Shown: positions 37,480-45,354, numbered from the stretch's first letter. The stretch is DNA of 64,000 nucleotides from JAPWJZ01 sp966211335 (GCA_966211335.1 CBIHNF010000001.1:434001-498000), one strand, 5' to 3'. A program made the numbers and translations. The notes: generated from the letters alone by a model not told the origin.

Positions 37480-37740
37480 TTACATGCCCGTGCCGAGCTT
37501 CGCGGTGGTGCGCGCAGCAGGGGCCTGCTTGGTGTCGCCGGCTTTTTCAAGGCGGCCGACGTAGTGGTTGAAATCTGCGAGCTTGGAAGGATTGGTAATG
37601 TGCTCTTTCATCGCAGCGACCGTTTGTTTCGCCGTTGCATCGAGGCCCTGGCGGGTATCCGCCGTCAGCAGGCTGAGTGAACCACCCAGGAAATCTTGGG
37701 TGCCGTAGCCGCTTTTGCCGAGGAATTCAGATTTCAACAT
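37480..37740 (-). CDS. Small inserted gene; protein resembles type III secretion needle subunits
   Basis: This 86-residue soluble helical protein has LDATAKQTVAAMKEH, NPSKLADFNHYVGRLEK. This pattern, a helix, NPxxLADxxxxxxxL, and a second helix, resembles the SctF/YscF needle family; the similarity is by eye. The gene has its own promoter (37842-37870), a long AT-rich leader and its own terminator, so it is transcribed independently of the tail genes around it, like a phage moron. GAGAGGG precedes ATG 37740 by about 10 bases. Its true role is unknown. Confidence 0.55.
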   Translation of the reverse strand: MLKSEFLGKSGYGTQDFLGGSLSLLTADTRQGLDATAKQTVAAMKEHITNPSKLADFNHYVGRLEKAGDTKQAPAARTTAKLGTGM

Positions 37741-37841
37741 GTATAAAAAACCCTCTCGCTGCCGTTGTGAGACACTTTTTAAAAGCCAGTATTTTTGTCG
37801 TTCAACAATTTTAACTGATTTTTAATAGAATACCTCAAGTT

Positions 37842-37870
37842 TTATTATCTTACCATAAGAAAAATGTAAA
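37842..37870 (-). promoter_or_regulatory. Strong promoter for the inserted gene at 37480-37740
   Basis: On the minus strand TTTACA (37865-37870) and TAATAA (37842-37847) are separated by 17 bases in an AT-rich stretch. Transcription would begin near 37835, about 95 bases before the ATG. Confidence 0.6.
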
Positions 37871-37910
37871 ATGACTTAACGGCAGAAAAACTACTCGGGA
37901 ATCCAGTGGT

Positions 37911-38384
37911 TTAAAACAGGCCGGGAAAGTTGCCGGGGGCAAATACCGCCGCTGGAAAAGGTTCCATGGTGAAGTCCTCAATACTCAAATTCCCCTGAAT
38001 CACCTGCGAATCGTAAGTCACGTTTGTGAGGCGAAAGTCTTGAAATTGCGCCTCTATTACATCGGGCGCGTCCGCACGTACAATTTCTATAACTATTGAA
38101 GGGGCGGAGGAGAGGGACCGCACCGCCAGCACCATCTGCCTGTCAATGTTATCAATGGTCAGACGTGCCTCCGGCGACTGCCCTTCCACATCATCGGGCA
38201 GGGTCAGGTTGAAGGGGAAGGCGGTAAAAACCATCCCGCGCGAGATGGTATCGACCGCATCGCTGCCCACCCGTAACGCTTCTGGCAAATCTGCATGGCT
38301 GATGGTGAGCAACACCAGAAAAGCCTCCGCTGTTTCCGGCGCCAGTAGCGCGCGGCGCGCGGCAAGGCTGGGGCTCCGGCTCAC
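37911..38384 (-). CDS. DUF1833 family phage tail protein
   Basis: This 157-residue protein matches the DUF1833 family: VLLTISHADLPEALRVGSDA, SRGMVFTAFPFNLTLPDD and SPEARLTIDNIDRQMV. Such proteins lie before the C40 peptidase in lambda-like tail clusters. The start is GTG 38384, overlapping the upstream stop by 4 bases. It is probably part of the distal tail or tip assembly. Confidence 0.85.
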   Translation of the reverse strand: MSRSPSLAARRALLAPETAEAFLVLLTISHADLPEALRVGSDAVDTISRGMVFTAFPFNLTLPDDVEGQSPEARLTIDNIDRQMVLAVRSLSSAPSIVIEIVRADAPDVIEAQFQDFRLTNVTYDSQVIQGNLSIEDFTMEPFPAAVFAPGNFPGLF

Positions 38385-38731
38385 GGCAGCACCTCCAGCT
38401 CCAGCCCGACGCGGAAATAACCGCCGTTCAGATTGGAAAAGGCAGGGGGAGATTTGAAGCGGCAGTTCAAGGTATCGCCCGTCACCGGATGCATAAAGCC
38501 GAAGGCCAGCGCGCCGCCGCCAAGTGTCGCCTGGTAAAATTCCTTCAAGGCCGCGACTTCTTCCGTGCTGAGGATGTAGTGCAGGGCGAGCGCGCCAACA
38601 CCGGCCGTGGAACGGCGGCGAACTTTCGCCGGGCCCTGCTCCATGCTGGTGCGCAGCAGGTTATCCGCCATGGTATCGCGAAAGCCGTCGTTCAGCGGGG
38701 CGGCGGGCAGTGTCTCGGGCCAGGTTGCCAT
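38381..38731 (-). CDS. Minor tail protein
   Basis: This 116-residue protein has the layout of short phage minor tail proteins: WPETLPAAPLNDGFRD at the start, LLRTSMEQGPAKVRRR near residue 26, then GALAFGFMHPVTGD and a final YFRVGLELEVLP. In lambda-like clusters it lies between the tape measure and the DUF1833 protein, as here. It probably forms part of the distal tail. Start ATG 38731. Confidence 0.78.
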   Translation of the reverse strand: MATWPETLPAAPLNDGFRDTMADNLLRTSMEQGPAKVRRRSTAGVGALALHYILSTEEVAALKEFYQATLGGGALAFGFMHPVTGDTLNCRFKSPPAFSNLNGGYFRVGLELEVLP

Positions 38732-38751
38732 TGGTTATGCTCCTATACTTC

Positions 38752-39147
38752 TCAACGTCCCATCAGCACGGGCACAAGGTTGAAGAGGGAGCGCAAGACT
38801 CCCGTCGTCTCCCGCCCGCGCAGCAGCGAATTGGCCACCATCTGGTCAATCGTGATCTCCAGCGACTTCTGGTCGAAACCGTCATCCACCTGCCGCGCCG
38901 AAATGCTGGCCGATGAATTGTTCTGGATGGTGATGTTCATGCCGCCAGCAGTTGCGCCGCGGCCGGCAAACACGCCGGCGATACCGGCGGCAATCTCCTG
39001 CCGCAGCTCCTTTACCAAAGCGCTATCGCCTTTTGTGGCAATGCCGCCGGTGTTGATCGCCCGCAGGTTGTCGCTCAAATCCTTCGTGCGTGCCTGCATC
39101 TCCAGCAGGGCGCGGGCCAGCGTATCGAAGGTGGAATTATCCGCCAT
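38752..39147 (-). CDS. Very short tape-measure-like protein
   Basis: This 131-residue protein sits at the tape-measure position, directly after the frameshifted tail chaperones and before the minor tail protein. Its C-terminal half (ISARQVDDGFDQKSLEITID, then LRGRETTGVLRSLFNL) resembles the end of lambda-type tape-measure proteins; the N-terminal half is a helical coil (TLARALLEMQARTKDL). Normal siphophage tape measures are several hundred residues long. GGAG lies 7 bases before ATG 39147; ATG 39168 is an alternative. Confidence 0.6.
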   Translation of the reverse strand: MADNSTFDTLARALLEMQARTKDLSDNLRAINTGGIATKGDSALVKELRQEIAAGIAGVFAGRGATAGGMNITIQNNSSASISARQVDDGFDQKSLEITIDQMVANSLLRGRETTGVLRSLFNLVPVLMGR

Positions 39148-39654
39148 AATCGTCTCCGGAAATTTCATCAGGGAATTGCTGCATCATGCGCAGCAGGAAA
39201 ATTTTATCGGGCGGTGCCTGCCGCTTGATGCCGTGGAATTCCGCATAGCCCGCAAAAGCCTCCGCCAGATCCTGCAGGCTGGCGCCGCGCAATTCCTGCG
39301 GCTTCCAGCCCAGCACGCCAAAGAAAAACCGGCGGATCAGGGGGAGGCCGAGGGCTTTCCCGCAGCAGCGCCGAGCTCCCGCAGCGGCGTCAGTATCTGC
39401 ACCAGAATATCGGCAAGCTGGCCGACGGGTGCGTTGTTCAGCAGATATTCTTCCAACGCGGCCTCCGGCATATCGCAGCCCGCCAGCGTATACAGGCGCA
39501 GCAGCTGCCGCATCACCTCGCACAGCTTCACCTGCCGCGCTGCCAGCTGTTCGGCCAGTTGCAGCAGGCTGCCTTCTGCCTCCAGCGTCTCGACCAGCGA
39601 CAGGGTCAGCGGCAGCGTGTAATCGCGGTCCGGCGTTTTCAAAACAATATTCAT
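39137..39654 (-). CDS. Tail assembly chaperone GT fusion made by -1 frameshifting
   Basis: This is the longer product (172 residues) of the chaperone locus. The first 100 residues are those of the short chaperone; at the slippery heptamer GGGAAAG (39355-39361) ribosomes shift by -1 and continue for 72 residues in the other frame (ALGLPLIRRFFFGVLGWKPQ, then LRMMQQFPDEIS). The extension resembles the T part of phage tail chaperones. The stop overlaps the start of the tape-measure gene by 11 bases. Joint use with the short form is known from lambda G/GT; here it is inferred from the heptamer in the right frame. Confidence 0.75.
39337..39654 (-). CDS. Tail assembly chaperone, short form (G type)
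   Basis: This 105-residue protein ends at TGA 39337 with AAAGKPSASP. It is helical (SLVETLEAEGSLLQLAEQL, and LEEYLLNNAPVGQLADIL), with the size and position of the short tail chaperone that coats the tape measure before tube assembly. It lies between the tail tube gene and the tape-measure candidate. The GGGAAAG site at its end gives rise to the longer GT form. Confidence 0.78.
   Translation of the reverse strand: MNIVLKTPDRDYTLPLTLSLVETLEAEGSLLQLAEQLAARQVKLCEVMRQLLRLYTLAGCDMPEAALEEYLLNNAPVGQLADILVQILTPLRELGAAAGKPSASP
39355..39361 (-). promoter_or_regulatory. Slippery heptamer GGGAAAG for -1 frameshifting
   Basis: On the minus strand the bases are G GGA AAG in the short chaperone's frame, the same heptamer as in lambda G/GT. 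The -1 frame stays open for 72 codons after it, while the zero frame stops after five more. Confidence 0.8.
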
Positions 39655-39658
39655 CGCA

Positions 39659-40075
39659 TCAGCCCCCCGCCGTGAAATTGCCGCCGCCGCTGCGCTGCAG
39701 GGTCACGGTAAAACCCTCTAACCCGTCGTAAGCGCCGCTGCGCGCATAGTCCTGCACCACGAAAGCCGCGGCATAACTGTCGCCATTCGGAAAGCAAAGC
39801 AGGTAATTGAAGACCGTGCGGGTAAAGGCGGCAAGCCGCAGTTTTTCTTCAGCCGCGCTGTTCTTGAACAGACCTTCCAGCTTCAGCGTCATGGCCTGCA
39901 CGCCCGCATCGGGCATAAACCGCTGCACGCCGGCATCTTGCATGCTTGTCGCATCCACCGGCTTGTTGTTCACGGTCATGGCGCTTGTTCTTGCCGCGCC
40001 GATTGTCGTGAAAATTTCCGGTACCGCGCCGTCGCCAATCTTCAGCAGCAGGTCGCGGCCTTTTTGTGCGGTCAT
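39659..40075 (-). CDS. Major tail tube protein
   Basis: This 138-residue protein resembles GTA/TP901-type tail tube proteins: GRDLLLKIGDG at the start, RTSAMTVNNKPVDATSM near residue 29, VQRFMPDAGVQAMTLKLEG near residue 50 and YDGLEGFTVTLQRSG at the end. It polymerises into the tail tube. It is located between the tail terminator and the chaperones, as in GTA clusters. Start ATG 40075 has GAGAG close upstream. Confidence 0.88.
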   Translation of the reverse strand: MTAQKGRDLLLKIGDGAVPEIFTTIGAARTSAMTVNNKPVDATSMQDAGVQRFMPDAGVQAMTLKLEGLFKNSAAEEKLRLAAFTRTVFNYLLCFPNGDSYAAAFVVQDYARSGAYDGLEGFTVTLQRSGGGNFTAGG

Positions 40076-40087
40076 GTCATCTCTCCG

Positions 40088-40507
40088 TCAGTCGTTGGGT
40101 TCTGTGATGATGCGAAAGCGCTGGATGCCCTGGCGTGTTTCTGCATCCGCCAGCAGGCGGCATTCTTCCGACAGCAGCGTGCAGGAAATAACCGCGTGCC
40201 CCTCCGCCGTAAAATCGGCGTCATGCAGGCAGGCGTAGACGGCAGCCATCAGCGCCTTTGCCTCCTTCATGCCCGCGCCACGGCTGAAGGCCTGGATATC
40301 GAGCGTTATGTCATGGCCGGTGGTGCTTTGCGTTTCCAGCGGCTGCGCCTGCATGTCGCCGAGAACGATATAAGGAAAAGGCATATCCGCCGGCACAAAG
40401 TCGCAAATGGCCCCCGCACCGCCGGGCAACAGGGCGACGAGTGTGGAATCAGCGGCAAGGCGCGCATAGATGGCGGCCTGCACAGGCCAGAGGGCTGCGG
40501 CAGTCAT
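40088..40507 (-). CDS. DUF3168 tail terminator/completion protein
   Basis: This 139-residue protein matches DUF3168: WPVQAAIYARLAADSTLVAL at the start, MPFPYIVLGDMQAQPLET near residue 42, and DITLDIQAFSRGAGMKEA near residue 66. It caps the tail tube at the head end. It is the first tail gene after the connectors, although a plus-strand Sel1 gene and a membrane gene lie in between, which breaks the operon. Confidence 0.87.
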   Translation of the reverse strand: MTAAALWPVQAAIYARLAADSTLVALLPGGAGAICDFVPADMPFPYIVLGDMQAQPLETQSTTGHDITLDIQAFSRGAGMKEAKALMAAVYACLHDADFTAEGHAVISCTLLSEECRLLADAETRQGIQRFRIITEPND

Positions 40508-40627
40508 TTGGTGTTTTTCGTCCTTTTCTAAGGGTTTAGCACTCAGGGCGTTTGAAATTTTCCCGCAAAGGGCTTAAATTTAAAGAAGCGCCGAATTTCA
40601 AAACAGTTTGCCCCGGAGTTTTAGCCA

Positions 40628-41494
40628 GTGACGCACCGCCTGACCCTTCCCGCGATGACCGCCCTTGCCGCGCTGACGCTCTTCTCCGCCCAAAGCGGGG
40701 CCGCAACGCCCGTGACCGCGGCATCGCCGCCGGTGGCCGAAAAATCAACCCGCGCGCCGGAAGGCTCGCTGCCCAAAACATCCTCGCCCGACCAGCAGGA
40801 AAAAATTAAAAACGACATGTTCGATGTCGGCAAGCGCGCCTATGACCGCGCCGACTGGCTGAAGGCCGTGACCTCGCTGCGCCCGCTCGTCGAAATCGGC
40901 GATGTGCGCGCCATGGTGCTGCTTGGCAATATGTATGCGGCCGGCAACGGCGTCGCCAACGACCATGTGGAAGCCTTCTCGCTCTATCACAAGGCCGCGC
41001 TGCTGAATAACACCGACGGCATGGTGGCGACTGCCGCCATGTACCGGCAGGGTGACGGCGTCGGCATCAACACGCGCCTTGCGCTCGGCTGGTTTGAACG
41101 CGCGGCGCGCCTTGGCGACCAGTCCGGTGCGTTCTTCTACGGCATCTTCCTGTTTGAAGGCAGCAAGGGCACCAGCTATGACCTGAAGCCCGACAATGTC
41201 GCGGCTTACAAGTGGTTCCGCCTTGCGGCAACGCGCGGCGACAACAAGAAAATGAAATACCAGGCCTATCGCATCGCCGAAGAGCTGACGAAAAAAATTC
41301 CGCCCGACAAAGTGCTCGACACCGAAAAAGAAGTGAAGGACTGGGCGCCCGACACGCTGGAAGAAGTGGGCCCCAACCCGGAAGAAAAGCTCGCCAAGGA
41401 AATGGCGGACAAGCCGAAGGAGCCTGATAACCTGACGCCCATCGTGCCGCCCGTCCCGCCCGAGCCCAAAAAGCCTGACGCAAAGAAGCCTTAA
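40628..41494 (+). CDS. Exported Sel1-like repeat protein, opposite strand within the phage cluster
   Basis: This 288-residue protein starts at GTG 40628, with a signal peptide (cleavage near SGA|AT, residue 26). Residues 65-220 hold about four Sel1-like repeats, such as AMVLLGNMYAAGNGVANDHV and GMVATAAMYRQGDGVGIN. The tail is Pro/Lys/Glu rich. Sel1 proteins bind partners through TPR-like helices. It is oriented against the phage genes and converges with the membrane gene at 41491 (stops overlap by 4 bases), so it is not part of the phage operon; it may be a later insertion or cargo. Confidence 0.85.
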   Translation: MTHRLTLPAMTALAALTLFSAQSGAATPVTAASPPVAEKSTRAPEGSLPKTSSPDQQEKIKNDMFDVGKRAYDRADWLKAVTSLRPLVEIGDVRAMVLLGNMYAAGNGVANDHVEAFSLYHKAALLNNTDGMVATAAMYRQGDGVGINTRLALGWFERAARLGDQSGAFFYGIFLFEGSKGTSYDLKPDNVAAYKWFRLAATRGDNKKMKYQAYRIAEELTKKIPPDKVLDTEKEVKDWAPDTLEEVGPNPEEKLAKEMADKPKEPDNLTPIVPPVPPEPKKPDAKKP

Positions 41495-41952
41495 ACTTCC
41501 GCCGCTTTCTTCCGCTGTTTCATCATCAGGCTTTCGCCGAACAACCGGCGGCCCATCAGGTCGACTTCATATTCCGGGTGCAGCGGGTCAAGGTCGATGA
41601 TGGTGAGGGTCAAAAACCACTTCACGCCCAGCACCGCGCCATAGGCGAAGGCCAGCGCAAAGTTCTGCAGGAAAATCAGCAAGACGCACATGACGGCGAC
41701 AGGCACGGCGTAGCGCAATTTGGCGTCGCGGTCATTGACCTCGAACTTGCGGCGGAGTGAAAGGCGGGTAGATTTCAGCTCCACAATCGCCCAATCCTCG
41801 CTCTCCAAAGCCTGCCGCACAAGGTCAATATCCGGCCGTTCGGCGGCAAGGCGTAATTGCAGCGCCCGCAGCGCTTCGATCAGCTTCTGGTGCTCGTAGC
41901 GGTGGTAAAATCCGGCGACAAAGACCGCGAATATGAAGATAAAAAAGGCCAT
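41491..41952 (-). CDS. Membrane protein of unknown function within the phage cluster
   Basis: This 153-residue protein has an N-terminal membrane helix (about residues 1-18), a charged coiled-coil part (residues 20-60), and a second hydrophobic region (about residues 85-120, VAVMCVLLIFLQNFALAFAY). ATG 41952 is preferred; an in-frame TTG at 41967 is possible. It follows the head closure gene by 17 bases but has no phage-like features and may be cargo together with the Sel1 gene. Confidence 0.6.
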   Translation of the reverse strand: MAFFIFIFAVFVAGFYHRYEHQKLIEALRALQLRLAAERPDIDLVRQALESEDWAIVELKSTRLSLRRKFEVNDRDAKLRYAVPVAVMCVLLIFLQNFALAFAYGAVLGVKWFLTLTIIDLDPLHPEYEVDLMGRRLFGESLMMKQRKKAAEV

Positions 41953-41969
41953 GGCGCAGATTAGCAAAC

Positions 41970-42287
41970 TTAAAGCGGGCTTCGCAACGCCGTAATGGTC
42001 AGCGTATCACCCGCCTGCTGCAGCGACATAATGTGATAGCAGAAGCTGTCATCCGCAAGGCGCAGCATGGGCGTGACATCGCTGCGGAGGGGCAAAGTGA
42101 TGCGGCAGGTGACCGGCCGGCGAATGCCGCGGGCGAGGGGCGTCTCGGTCTGCGCCTGCACCTCGATTTTGGCGAAAACCTGGCCTTCCGCCATATCCTG
42201 CCAGTCCATGGTAAAACCGCCGCCGCCATCCGGCGTTTCCACCGCTTCCTGCAGCCGCAGGCTTTGGGTAAATTCACCAATGCTCAT
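41970..42287 (-). CDS. Head closure protein (head-tail joining)
   Basis: This 105-residue protein has the typical pattern of phage head-closure proteins: SLRLQEAVETPDGGGGFTMD near residue 9, AKIEVQAQTE, and a final RLADDSFCYHIMSLQQAGDT. It plugs the connector until the tail docks. It is oriented and spaced as in GTA clusters, overlapping the upstream connector gene by 4 bases. Confidence 0.87.
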   Translation of the reverse strand: MSIGEFTQSLRLQEAVETPDGGGGFTMDWQDMAEGQVFAKIEVQAQTETPLARGIRRPVTCRITLPLRSDVTPMLRLADDSFCYHIMSLQQAGDTLTITALRSPL

Positions 42288-42775
42288 GCGATCCTCATTT
42301 TGCGGAAGGGTTGCAGCAGCGGGATAGCGCCGGATTGCGCCAGCGCATCCCCACCATCATCGCCGCGGTGGCGGTAGAGCTGCGCCGTGATTTGCAGCAT
42401 CGCCTGCAACAGGGCAGCAGGGCAGGTGTCAAAACCGCTCGTATATTCCACCGTCACGGCACCAGCGACGGGCAGGAACAGCGTATCGCCGTTGCGGGTA
42501 TATGCCGCCTCCTGCCCGTCTACCATGACGCTTGTGACCGCCGTGACGGGGCCGCGCGGCAGCGATATGCTGCTCGCCGCGTCCGTCACGACCAGCCGGA
42601 AGCCCTGCGGCGCGAGCGAGAGGCCGGTGTATTCCTCCGCCAGCTGCCGCGCGGTTTGGATGAGCGCTGTAATAAGGTCGTCATCAAAACCGCCCGTGAC
42701 GCGCAGGTGCAGTTTTGCCGCCGCCAGCGTCAGGGGCTCTTCCGCCGCCGGTGTCACAAGGTCAAGGGTTTGCAT
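42284..42775 (-). CDS. Head-tail connector protein (gp6-like)
   Basis: This 163-residue protein has EPLTLAAAKLHLRV near residue 12, DLITALIQTARQLAEEYTG near residue 30 and a beta region with GPVTAVTSVMVDG. This is the helical connector (gp6-like) family that docks under the portal. ATG 42775 was chosen because it gives the family-typical start; the frame is open further up. It precedes the head closure gene with a 4-base overlap. Confidence 0.87.
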   Translation of the reverse strand: MQTLDLVTPAAEEPLTLAAAKLHLRVTGGFDDDLITALIQTARQLAEEYTGLSLAPQGFRLVVTDAASSISLPRGPVTAVTSVMVDGQEAAYTRNGDTLFLPVAGAVTVEYTSGFDTCPAALLQAMLQITAQLYRHRGDDGGDALAQSGAIPLLQPFRKMRIA

Positions 42776-42785
42776 GGTGCTGCCT

Positions 42786-43235
42786 TTACGCGTTGGAAAC
42801 CGGCGCCACATGCAGCGCGCCTTTGAGGGTGAGCATGGCAATCGGGCCGCCGGTGGCAAGCGACACCGGCGTTGCCGTCACCTTCACAAAGCGCTTGCCG
42901 CCGCGATAGCCGATAACATGGCGTTTCTGTTCTTTGCCGGATGCATCAATCGACAGGAATTTGCCGGCAGCAAGACCGGAAAAGTTGAGCACATCGTCAT
43001 CCGTGCAGGCGGCATAGCTGCCGGGCGCGCCGGTGCCGTCGTCATCCGCCTGCTCGATTTTGACGTCAATGCGATGCGACGCATCCAGCGTATCGGCGAT
43101 ATTGCCGACGAGAATGCAAACGGCCAGCGTATCGCAGCCCTGCATGTCGATAGTGCCGCTATCAAGCGCCGCGGCCTGAATCGTCTGCGGCATCAGGCTT
43201 TGGGTGAAGGAAAGGGTATTGATAAGGTCGTGCAT
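42786..43235 (-). CDS. Phage head protein of unknown role (possible capsid decoration)
   Basis: This 149-residue beta-rich protein begins HDLINTLSFTQSLMPQTIQA and has regular strands (DVKIEQADDDGTG, RFVKVTATPVSLATGG). The position directly after the major capsid gene is where decoration proteins are encoded in many phages. I recognise no named family. Start ATG 43235 has GGACC nearby. Confidence 0.6.
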   Translation of the reverse strand: MHDLINTLSFTQSLMPQTIQAAALDSGTIDMQGCDTLAVCILVGNIADTLDASHRIDVKIEQADDDGTGAPGSYAACTDDDVLNFSGLAAGKFLSIDASGKEQKRHVIGYRGGKRFVKVTATPVSLATGGPIAMLTLKGALHVAPVSNA

Positions 43236-43258
43236 GTTGATGGTCCTTCTTTAAAAAA

Positions 43259-44560
43259 TTAGGATGCCGAGAATTTGAGCAGCTTGATCGCCTCGAAGTT
43301 GACGACATCGCCGCCGACGCGCTTCGTCGTGTAGAACTTGACGTAGGGTTTGGCGGTGAAGCTGTCGCGCAGGATGCGGATGCCCTGGCGGTCGACGATC
43401 TGGTAGCCCGCGGAAAAATCACCGAAGGCGATGGAGAGTGAATTTGCCGCCATCGTCGGCATATCCTCCGCCTCCACCACGTCAAAGCCGAGCAGCGTGC
43501 CGCCCTGCTTCAGCTGGAAATCCGGCTGCCAAAGATAATTGCCGTCGCCGTCTTTGAGTTTGCGCACCTCCGCAAGCGTCGAGCGTTTCATCATGAACAC
43601 CGCCTTGCTGCGGTAGGCGGATTTGAGGGAGTAGATGAGGGAGATGAGCGCATCGCCGGGGTCACTCGCCGCAAAGTCACCCGCCGCGCCCGTCGCAATC
43701 TGCTCGATCACGTTGAAGCCCGAAGCCGTCGGCGTGCCCGCCGCATAGGTCAGGAAACCGCGCGGTTTGCGAATGCCGTTGCCGGTGACAAAAGCCTCAT
43801 TCTCCATCCGCGCCAGGCGTTCGGCGATTTTGCCGGCGAGCCATTCCTCTACATTGAAGAGCGCATCATCCAGCAGCTTCTGCGTCGCGCGCGGTTCGGC
43901 ATATTGCTCATGCACGGGAATGCGGTATTCGCCGATCTTGGGCGTCGCCGTTTCGTTGCGGGCTTCGGTTTCACCCACCCAGCCGGAGGTCGCTTCATTG
44001 AGATCATGAATCCCCTCAAGCGCATCCGTGCCGATGGTAATCACATTGGCCACCTGCCGCATGGGCGATGTTTCACGCACCAGCTGCGCAATGCGGCCGG
44101 ACATATCGGGCGTCACCGCAAAACCGCCGTCAGGGTCGGAGCCGGCCGCCAGCGCCTTCACTTCATCCACGCCGGAGCCCGCGTTATTCTTGCGAATATA
44201 ATTGCGGAAGGCCGATTTATACTGGCGGTAGCCGTCAATGCCGAGGTCGTGATGAAGCGCATGCTTGCGCTCGAGAAAAAAACCTTCCGCCTCGCTCCAG
44301 TCGTCCGATTTTGACGACGGCGCGCGGGAGAGAGCGGTTTCAAGGAGATCCACGCGCTTCTTCGCGCTGTCGGCGCTGTCAATCGCGCGCGTCACTTCCG
44401 CATTCAGGCGGTTGACCTTCATGTCGGTGAGCGGGTCTGCGCTCCCGCGGCGCTCGACTTCTTTGAGGCGCTGGTCGTTGGCGTCCTTGAACGCCTCGAA
44501 GGCGCGGCCGAGGTCGTAGACGGCCGATCTCACATCATTGTTTCGGATATCGTTATTCAT
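43259..44560 (-). CDS. HK97-type major capsid protein
   Basis: This 433-residue protein has an N-terminal coiled-coil scaffold part (about residues 10-115) that is removed by the protease, then the HK97 fold: DPDGGFAVTPDMSGRIAQLV near residue 138, GIHDLNEATSGWVGETEARN near residue 178, and EEWLAGKIAERLARMENEAF near residue 232. It forms the head shell. It lies directly after the protease gene, 12 bases away. Confidence 0.96.
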   Translation of the reverse strand: MNNDIRNNDVRSAVYDLGRAFEAFKDANDQRLKEVERRGSADPLTDMKVNRLNAEVTRAIDSADSAKKRVDLLETALSRAPSSKSDDWSEAEGFFLERKHALHHDLGIDGYRQYKSAFRNYIRKNNAGSGVDEVKALAAGSDPDGGFAVTPDMSGRIAQLVRETSPMRQVANVITIGTDALEGIHDLNEATSGWVGETEARNETATPKIGEYRIPVHEQYAEPRATQKLLDDALFNVEEWLAGKIAERLARMENEAFVTGNGIRKPRGFLTYAAGTPTASGFNVIEQIATGAAGDFAASDPGDALISLIYSLKSAYRSKAVFMMKRSTLAEVRKLKDGDGNYLWQPDFQLKQGGTLLGFDVVEAEDMPTMAANSLSIAFGDFSAGYQIVDRQGIRILRDSFTAKPYVKFYTTKRVGGDVVNFEAIKLLKFSAS

Positions 44561-44572
44561 GTCGTTGTCCTT

Positions 44573-45256
44573 TTAAGGGTTGATGAGGGAGAGGATTTTC
44601 TGCGCAAGGCCGTTCAGCGTGTCGGCATCGCCCTGCGCCGTATCGAAAAGCCCCGCCCCCGCATCGCGCGGGGACAGGGCCTTGTAGCCATCGGCGATAA
44701 GGCCTTTGGCCTGTTTGCGGCTGAAGCCTGCATCGCGCAGGAAAGCCTCCAGCTCGCGGGGGTTTGGCATCTGCCCTTCGGCAAGGCGCGATTTTACGCG
44801 GCTCACCCGGGCAAATTCATTGGCGGGGAAGGTCACCATGGAAACTTCCAGCAATTCAATTTTCGTCAGCACGCGCGTGTTCGATTTTTCATCGAAGTGC
44901 GACTGCAGCGTGCGATAGCCGATGGAAAGCCCCGTCACGATATTTTCCTGCAGCAGGCGGTAGGCCTCCCGCGCGCGGGCGATATCGGCAATAAACAATT
45001 CGCCCTTCACGAAGAGGCCATGCGCATCCTCCCGCATTTCCCGCCAGGCGCCGATCGGCTGCTTGGGGTCGTGCTGCCAGAGAAGGGGTGGCAGCGCGCC
45101 GCTGCGCGCCGCCGCCATGAGGCTGTCGGCAAAAGCGCCCCGCGCAATCTTGTCGCCCACGCTGTCCGTCACGTTAAAGACCGAGGCATAACCCTCGAAC
45201 ACCCCCGTTTCGGCGACGAATTTCACCTCGAAGGGGCTGTGGTGCAGGTGGGGCAT
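44573..45256 (-). CDS. HK97 family prohead protease
   Basis: This 227-residue serine protease matures the capsid. It shows GVFEGYASVFNVTDSVGD near residue 18, LLWQHDPKQPIG near residue 57 (catalytic His), and the serine region VTGLSIGYRTL near residue 108. ATG 45256, after AAGGACT, was chosen; the frame continues upstream into a dispersed repeat, and a start there is unlikely. The C-terminal part is diverged, which is usual. Confidence 0.92.
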   Translation of the reverse strand: MPHLHHSPFEVKFVAETGVFEGYASVFNVTDSVGDKIARGAFADSLMAAARSGALPPLLWQHDPKQPIGAWREMREDAHGLFVKGELFIADIARAREAYRLLQENIVTGLSIGYRTLQSHFDEKSNTRVLTKIELLEVSMVTFPANEFARVSRVKSRLAEGQMPNPRELEAFLRDAGFSRKQAKGLIADGYKALSPRDAGAGLFDTAQGDADTLNGLAQKILSLINP

Positions 45257-45280
45257 CGCGGAGTCCTTTACGCAATAGCT

Positions 45281-45354
45281 GTCATTCTGAGCGCAGCGAA
45301 GAATCCCCCTTTGCTTCCGCAAAAAGGGAGATCCTTCACTGCGTTCAGGATGAC
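45281..45354. repeat. Palindromic dispersed repeat
   Basis: The ends GTCATTCTGAGCGCAGCGAA and the inverse form ending in TTCAGGATGAC pair over about 25 bases around a loop, the layout of a mobile palindromic element found in many genomes. It lies just upstream of the protease gene, in the leader. Confidence 0.65.

Noticed and set aside
39362..39523. The upstream part of the second chaperone frame as an independent gene start
   Set aside because: Before the slippery site this frame is low-complexity Ala/Arg antisense-like sequence. The real N-terminus comes from the short chaperone through frameshifting.
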